9,000 nucleotides of DNA from contig JAGCLN010000095.1 of assembly GCA_017646945.1 (NCBI GenBank), forward strand, positions 1-9,000, in the 5' to 3' direction. The stretch is from Clostridia bacterium. GTDB taxonomy: Bacteria > Bacillota > Clostridia > Christensenellales > Borkfalkiaceae. The notes beneath the pieces are model-generated. The model was not told the origin of the DNA and did no database searches. It saw only the letters and a program-made list of their open reading frames with translations. Shown in pieces: positions 4,822 through 9,000 of the stretch. The number at the start of each line of letters is the position of its first letter. The first letter of the stretch is position 1. Made by a program: the position numbers and the translations under genes.

Positions 4822-6186
4822 ATGGAATACCGCATTGAAAAAGACACGATGGGCGAAATGCAAGTGCCTGCAGATAGGTACTGGGCTGCTCAAACTCAAA
4901 GAAGTTATCAAAATTTCCGCATTGGCGGAGAAGTAATGCCTCGTGAAATTACTCACGCATTCGGCATACTTAAAAAGGCTGCCGCTTACGCTAATAACCG
5001 CCTTGGTAAAATTGACGAAGAAAAGTTAAACGCAATTTCCAAAGCGTGTGATGAAGTTATTTCAGGTAGTTTAAACGACCACTTCCCACTCGTTGTATGG
5101 CAAACGGGTTCAGGCACTCAATCAAATATGAATGCGAACGAAGTTATCGCTAACCGCGGTAATGAAATTGCGGGTAAAAAACTTCTTCACCCGAACGATG
5201 ATATCAACAAGAGTCAATCGAGTAACGATACCTTCCCAACTGCTATGCATATTGCGGCGGTTATCGCAATCGAAGATAAACTCTTTCCTGAAATCGATGC
5301 GCTTATCGACGTGTTTAAGCGTTTAGAAAAAGAAAACGAAGGAATCGTTAAGAGTGGTAGAACTCACCTTCAAGACGCTGTTCCCGTAAGTTTTTCTCAA
5401 GAAATTAGCGGTTGGAGAAATATGCTTGAAAAGGGCAAAGCGATGCTCACTCTCGCTCTTCCCGGTCTTAAAGAACTTGCGCTTGGCGGTACCGCGGTAG
5501 GTACTGGTCTTAACGCGCCCAAGGGTTTTGATACCGCCGTTGCAGAAGAAGTTTCTCGCCTTACCGGTAAAACTTTCGTAACAGCGGAAAACAAATTCCA
5601 CGCTTTAACCGCAAAAGACGAAATCGTGTTTGCTCACGGCGCGCTCAAAGCGCTTGCCGCTGACCTTATGAAGATTGCAAACGACGTAAGATGGTTATCT
5701 TCCGGTCCCCGTTGCGGTCTTGGTGAAATCTTTATTCCCGAAAACGAACCCGGCTCGTCAATCATGCCCGGTAAAGTTAACCCAACTCAATGCGAATCTC
5801 TCACAATGGTAGCAGTTCAAGTAATGGGTAACGACGCGGCTGTTGGTTTTGCCGCATCGCAAGGTAACTTTGAACTTAACGTATTTATGCCCGTTATTAT
5901 CTACAACTTCTTGCAATCGGCAAGGCTTTTAGCAGACGGTATTCGTTCGTTCAACTTAAACTGCGCGTCGGGTATTAAAGCGAACAAAGAAAAAATGAAG
6001 TTCAACCTTTACAATTCGCTTATGCTCGTAACCGCACTCAACCCCTATATCGTTTATGAAAACGCTGCAAAGACGGCAAAACTTGCTCACAAGGAAAACA
6101 TCAGCTTAAAAGAAGCGTGCGTATCGCTCGGTTTCTTATCCGCTGAAGAATTTGATAAAGTGTTCAAGCCTGAACAAATGGTGTAA
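4822..6186 (+). CDS. fumC: Class II fumarate hydratase (fumarase C)
   Basis: Iron-independent homotetrameric fumarase that interconverts fumarate and L-malate in the cytosol. The protein has 454 residues against 467 in E. coli FumC. Family landmarks are all present: KDTMGEMQVPAD near the N terminus (7-18), WQTGSGTQSNMNANE (93-107), the B-site region HPNDDINKSQSSND (123-136), catalytic H182 in GRTHLQDAVP, and the signature GSSIMPGKVN (311-320) with S313 at the catalytic serine position of E. coli Ser318. These distinguish it from aspartase, aspartate lyase relatives and argininosuccinate lyase, and WQTGSGTQSN is especially fumarase-like. ATG 4822 is preceded by AAGGAG (4811-4816). It begins the fumC-hdrB-hdrC-hdrA operon, with hdrB two bases after its stop. 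It probably runs toward fumarate in a reductive branch, although direction cannot be read from sequence. Confidence 0.96.
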   Translation: MEYRIEKDTMGEMQVPADRYWAAQTQRSYQNFRIGGEVMPREITHAFGILKKAAAYANNRLGKIDEEKLNAISKACDEVISGSLNDHFPLVVWQTGSGTQSNMNANEVIANRGNEIAGKKLLHPNDDINKSQSSNDTFPTAMHIAAVIAIEDKLFPEIDALIDVFKRLEKENEGIVKSGRTHLQDAVPVSFSQEISGWRNMLEKGKAMLTLALPGLKELALGGTAVGTGLNAPKGFDTAVAEEVSRLTGKTFVTAENKFHALTAKDEIVFAHGALKALAADLMKIANDVRWLSSGPRCGLGEIFIPENEPGSSIMPGKVNPTQCESLTMVAVQVMGNDAAVGFAASQGNFELNVFMPVIIYNFLQSARLLADGIRSFNLNCASGIKANKEKMKFNLYNSLMLVTALNPYIVYENAAKTAKLAHKENISLKEACVSLGFLSAEEFDKVFKPEQMV

Positions 6187-6188
6187 TT

Positions 6189-6971
6189 ATGAAATTTACT
6201 TATTATCCGGGTTGTACCCTTAGAACTAAAGCAAAACAATTAGACTTATACGGAAGAAAGTGCCTTGAAAAATTAGGCGTTGACTTCGAAGAGATTAAAG
6301 AATGGCAATGTTGCGGTGCGGTTTACCCCGTTTCCAAAGATGAAGTTGCCACTAAACTCTCGGCAGTTAGAACTCTTGCAAGCGCAAAGGCGGAAGGCGG
6401 TAAACTTTTAACTTTATGTTCCGCTTGCCACCACGTTTTAAAAAGAGTTAATAACGATATGAAAAACGACGCGAACGTTCGTTTAAAAGCCAACAACTAC
6501 TTGGCGTTAGACGAAGAATACGCTGGGGAAACGGACGTTATTCACTATCTTGAACTTTTAAGGGATTACGTTGGCTTTGATAAAATTAAAGAAGCGGTAG
6601 TAAACCCCTTGAAAGGTCAAAAGATTGGCGCGTACTACGGTTGTTTACTTCTTCGCCCGAGTGAAACTTTGGCGTTTGACAATCCTGAAAACCCCAAAAT
6701 CATTGAAGATTTCATTACGGCAATCGGCGCAACGCCCGTAAATTACGCGTTTAGAAACGAGTGTTGCGGTGCGTACGTTTCAACAACTCAAAAAGACTTA
6801 GCGGTTAAAAAGAGCACGAAGGTAACCGATTCTGCAAAGAATGCAGGCGCGGAAAAAATCGTTACGGCTTGCCCGCTTTGTATGTATAATCTTACCGAAA
6901 ACGGTAATGGCGAAGTTCCCGTATATTACTTTACCGAACTTCTTGCCGAAGCGCTCGGAGTAAAGGAGTAA
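6189..6971 (+). CDS. hdrB: Heterodisulfide reductase-like subunit B (two CCG domains)
   Basis: HdrB-family protein, 260 residues, the catalytic disulfide-reducing subunit of HdrABC complexes. Two cysteine-rich CCG domains are complete. Domain 1 has C9, C41-C42-G and C77-x2-C80; domain 2 has C152, C192-C193-G and C228-x2-C231. In methanogen HdrB these ten cysteines bind two non-cubane [4Fe-4S] clusters where the heterodisulfide is cleaved, so both sites look intact here. Similar CCG proteins include LutA/GlpC/SdhE types, but the size, two domains and adjacent hdrC and hdrA make HdrB the best call. There is no signal peptide or membrane segment, so it is cytosolic. Bacteria of this kind lack coenzymes M and B, so the natural substrate is unknown: another disulfide, or an electron relay. 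Two bases separate it from fumC and no clear Shine-Dalgarno is present, suggesting translational coupling. Confidence 0.92.
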   Translation: MKFTYYPGCTLRTKAKQLDLYGRKCLEKLGVDFEEIKEWQCCGAVYPVSKDEVATKLSAVRTLASAKAEGGKLLTLCSACHHVLKRVNNDMKNDANVRLKANNYLALDEEYAGETDVIHYLELLRDYVGFDKIKEAVVNPLKGQKIGAYYGCLLLRPSETLAFDNPENPKIIEDFITAIGATPVNYAFRNECCGAYVSTTQKDLAVKKSTKVTDSAKNAGAEKIVTACPLCMYNLTENGNGEVPVYYFTELLAEALGVKE

Positions 6972-6974
6972 GAT

Positions 6975-7361
6975 ATGGATAGAAAAGAACAAGCAAATCT
7001 TATTAAAGAAAGAAGTGGAACTGACGTTAGAAAGTGTATGAAGTGTGGCAAGTGTTCAGGCAGATGCCCCGCTTACGCTGAAATGGATATCAAACCGCAT
7101 CAGTTCGTATCATATATAGAAAAAGGCGAAGTTGAAAAACTTCTTGAAAGCAAATCTTTATACACTTGCTTAAGCTGTTTTGCGTGTGTGGAAAGATGCC
7201 CCCGTGGCGTTGCTCCTGCTAACGTAATTGAAGCGGTTAGACAAGAAGTTGTAAGAATGCAAGGCGGTAACAAGGTGGCGGCTGAATCTATTCCCGAAAC
7301 TATTACCGAAGCAATTCCGCAACAACTTCTCGTAAGTATGTTTAGAAAATTCAACAAGTAA
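6975..7361 (+). CDS. hdrC: Heterodisulfide reductase-like subunit C (2x[4Fe-4S] ferredoxin)
   Basis: A small iron-sulfur electron-transfer protein of 128 residues that carries electrons between HdrA and HdrB. Two ferredoxin motifs are visible: C21-x2-C24-x2-C27-x3-C31-P and C65-x2-C68-x2-C71-x3-C75-P, each typical of a cubane [4Fe-4S] cluster. Between them is the PHQFVSYIEKGEVEKLL helical segment usual in HdrC. The C-terminal part (about 85-128) is helical and non-ferredoxin. The cytosolic form lacks transmembrane helices, unlike membrane HdrE/DsrM-linked systems. ATG 6975 follows AAGGAG (6963-6968), which overlaps the end of hdrB; the gap is three bases. The gene order B-C-A with short gaps supports a stoichiometric complex. 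Confidence 0.93.
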   Translation: MDRKEQANLIKERSGTDVRKCMKCGKCSGRCPAYAEMDIKPHQFVSYIEKGEVEKLLESKSLYTCLSCFACVERCPRGVAPANVIEAVRQEVVRMQGGNKVAAESIPETITEAIPQQLLVSMFRKFNK

Positions 7362-7375
7362 TTTAGGAGAATGTA

Positions 7376-9000
7376 ATGCAAAAGATTGGTGTATTTGTGT
7401 GTTGGTGTGGTAGTAATATCGCAGCGACCGTAGACGTAAAAAAGGTTGCGGAAGTATTAAAAGCAGAACCTGGCGTAGTTATTTCCGAAAACTATCAATA
7501 CATGTGTTCTGAAAACGGACAAGCGCTTATCCGCAACGCGATTAAGGAACACGGCTTAACCGGTATCGTAGTATGTTCTTGTTCTCCAAGAATGCACGAA
7601 GCGACTTTCCGTAAGACTGCCGAAAGCGCAGGTCTTAATCCTTACATGGTTGAAATCGCAAACATTCGTGAACAATGTTCTTGGATACATAAAGATATTG
7701 AAGAGGCTACTGAAAAGGCTATTATCCTTGGCAGAAGCGCGATTGCAAAACTCAAACTTAACGCTCCGCTCACTTCCGGTGAAAGCGCGGTAGTAAAAAG
7801 AGCGCTCGTTATCGGCGGTGGTATAGCAGGTATTCAATCTGCTCTTGATATTGCCGAAGCAGGTTATGAAGTTGATATCGTAGAATCTTCTCCGACTATC
7901 GGCGGTAACATGGCTAAGCTTGACAAAACGTTCCCCACTCTCGACTGTGCTGCGTGTATTTTAACTCCCAAAATGGTAGACTGCGCGCAAAACGAAAATA
8001 TCGACATAATGACTTTTAGCGAAATTGAATCGGTTAAAGGTTTCGTTGGTAACTTCAAAGTTCAAATTAGAAGAAAGGCTCGTTTCGTTGATGAAAAGAA
8101 GTGTACTGGTTGTGGCGTATGTATGCAAAAGTGCCCGTCAAAGAAAGGCAAGAACGATTTCAATATGGGTCTTAACAATCGCCCGGCAATCTATATTCCC
8201 TTTGCTCAAGCGATTCCCAACGTTGCAATCATTGACCCTGAACAATGCTTAAAACTTAAAAACGGCAAATGCGGTCTTTGCGCTATGCAATGCCAAGTAA
8301 ACGCGATTGACTATACTCAAAAAGATGAAATTATTGAAAGAGAATACGGTGCAATCGTAGTTGCAACAGGTTACAAGCCCATCTCTTTAGAAAACTTTAA
8401 CGAATACGGTTACGATTCTTATAAAGACGTTGTTACTTCGTTAGAACTTGAAAGACTTATGAACGCAGCAGGTCCTACCGACGGCCACTTAGTTCGCCCG
8501 TCCGACCATAAAGAACCCAAAGTTATCACCTTTATTCAATGCGTTGGTTCAAGAGATACTTCGGGTTGCGGTAAGCCGTATTGTAGTAAGATTTGCTGTA
8601 TGTATACTGCAAAACACGCAATGCTTATTCGTGAAAAATATCCTAACACCGAAGTTCACGTATTCTACATAGACGTAAGAACCCCCGGCAAGAACTACGA
8701 TGAATTCTTCCGTAGAGCAGTTGAGCAATACGGCGTTGATTACATCAAGGGTATGGTTGGTAAGGTTTACGAAGAAAACGGCAAACTTATGGTTCAAGGT
8801 TCCGACCTTATCAATAATGAACAAGTAGTAATTCCTTCAGACCTTGTAGTTCTTGCAGCGGCAATCGAACCCAACCCGTCGGTTAGAAAGATTGCTACTA
8901 TGGTAACGGCAAGTATTGATACGAACAACTTCCTTACCGAAGCGCACGCTAAGCTTCGTCCCGTAGAAAGCGCCACGGCAGGCATATTCGTATCGGGCGT
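7376..9000 (+). CDS. hdrA: Heterodisulfide reductase-like subunit A, flavin-bifurcating core (3' end beyond window)
   Basis: FAD-containing HdrA; the first 541 residues are visible and the frame is open to the window end. The N-terminal domain (1-140) starts QKIGVFVCWCGSN, with C9, C11, C44, C67, C69 and C101 as candidate ligands for the extra N-terminal cluster. The thioredoxin-reductase-like FAD domain starts at about 142 with VIGGGIAG (145-152). GGNMAKLDKTFPTLDCAAC (176-194) is the HdrA hallmark. An inserted ferredoxin has C243-x2-C246-x2-C249-x3-C253 and C291-x7-C299-x2-C302-x3-C306. VVATGYKP (328-335) returns to the FAD fold, and C389 plus C398/C403/C407/C408 add further cysteines. In characterised complexes this flavin bifurcates electrons between a low-potential ferredoxin and the HdrB disulfide site. 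ATG 7376 has AGGAGA at 7365-7370; hdrC ends 14 bp upstream. The missing C terminus should hold a further ferredoxin domain. Confidence 0.95.
   Translation, partial: MQKIGVFVCWCGSNIAATVDVKKVAEVLKAEPGVVISENYQYMCSENGQALIRNAIKEHGLTGIVVCSCSPRMHEATFRKTAESAGLNPYMVEIANIREQCSWIHKDIEEATEKAIILGRSAIAKLKLNAPLTSGESAVVKRALVIGGGIAGIQSALDIAEAGYEVDIVESSPTIGGNMAKLDKTFPTLDCAACILTPKMVDCAQNENIDIMTFSEIESVKGFVGNFKVQIRRKARFVDEKKCTGCGVCMQKCPSKKGKNDFNMGLNNRPAIYIPFAQAIPNVAIIDPEQCLKLKNGKCGLCAMQCQVNAIDYTQKDEIIEREYGAIVVATGYKPISLENFNEYGYDSYKDVVTSLELERLMNAAGPTDGHLVRPSDHKEPKVITFIQCVGSRDTSGCGKPYCSKICCMYTAKHAMLIREKYPNTEVHVFYIDVRTPGKNYDEFFRRAVEQYGVDYIKGMVGKVYEENGKLMVQGSDLINNEQVVIPSDLVVLAAAIEPNPSVRKIATMVTASIDTNNFLTEAHAKLRPVESATAGIFVSG

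Noticed and set aside
7556..7837. 93-codon minus-strand open frame inside hdrA
   Set aside because: It is a shadow of hdrA, with no start signal and no recognisable protein features.

Overview
The window looks like chromosomal DNA of an anaerobic member of the Bacillota, most probably class Clostridia. The evidence is a T-box riboswitch, a clostridial-type Rex operator, strong AGGAG ribosome binding sites, sigma-A-type promoters, a gram-positive style short CysE, and a heterodisulfide-reductase-like (Hdr) gene set. All six stop codons seen are TAA. No species can be named from the sequence alone.

Region 1 (1-1271): serS (seryl-tRNA synthetase) runs leftward off the window from its own sigma-A promoter. 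Divergent from it, a second sigma-A promoter drives a complete T-box leader. Its specifier codon is UGC (Cys) and its antiterminator bulge is UGGA, which matches the U73 discriminator of tRNA-Cys. Both point to control by uncharged tRNA-Cys.

Region 2 (1291-3350): cysE (serine O-acetyltransferase) and cysS (cysteinyl-tRNA synthetase), one base apart, form the T-box-controlled operon, which ends at a clear intrinsic terminator. One cysteine sensor thus governs both the entry step of cysteine synthesis and cysteine charging.

Region 3 (3351-4511): an LDH/MDH-family dehydrogenase has its own extended -10 promoter. A perfect 18-bp Rex-type palindrome lies in its leader, implying derepression at high NADH/NAD+. 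Its sequence is mostly lactate-dehydrogenase-like, but the key specificity position carries Arg, as in malate dehydrogenases.

Region 4 (4512-4821): a 310-bp gap holds an imperfect palindromic element flanked by an 11-bp direct repeat, then a likely promoter, then an array of five tandem hairpins with different stems and near-identical 7-nt linkers. The array ends just before the fumC ribosome binding site.

Region 5 (4822-9000): fumC (class II fumarase) is followed at 2, 3 and 14 bp by hdrB, hdrC and hdrA (hdrA truncated by the window end). This is a tight operon joining a C4-dicarboxylate enzyme to a full HdrABC core, the module used for flavin-based electron bifurcation or thiol/disulfide redox. 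With the neighbouring dehydrogenase, a plausible reading is NADH-linked oxaloacetate to malate to fumarate conversion, with HdrABC handling electrons for a later reductive step. The electron-acceptor subunit is not visible in the window, so that last part is inference.
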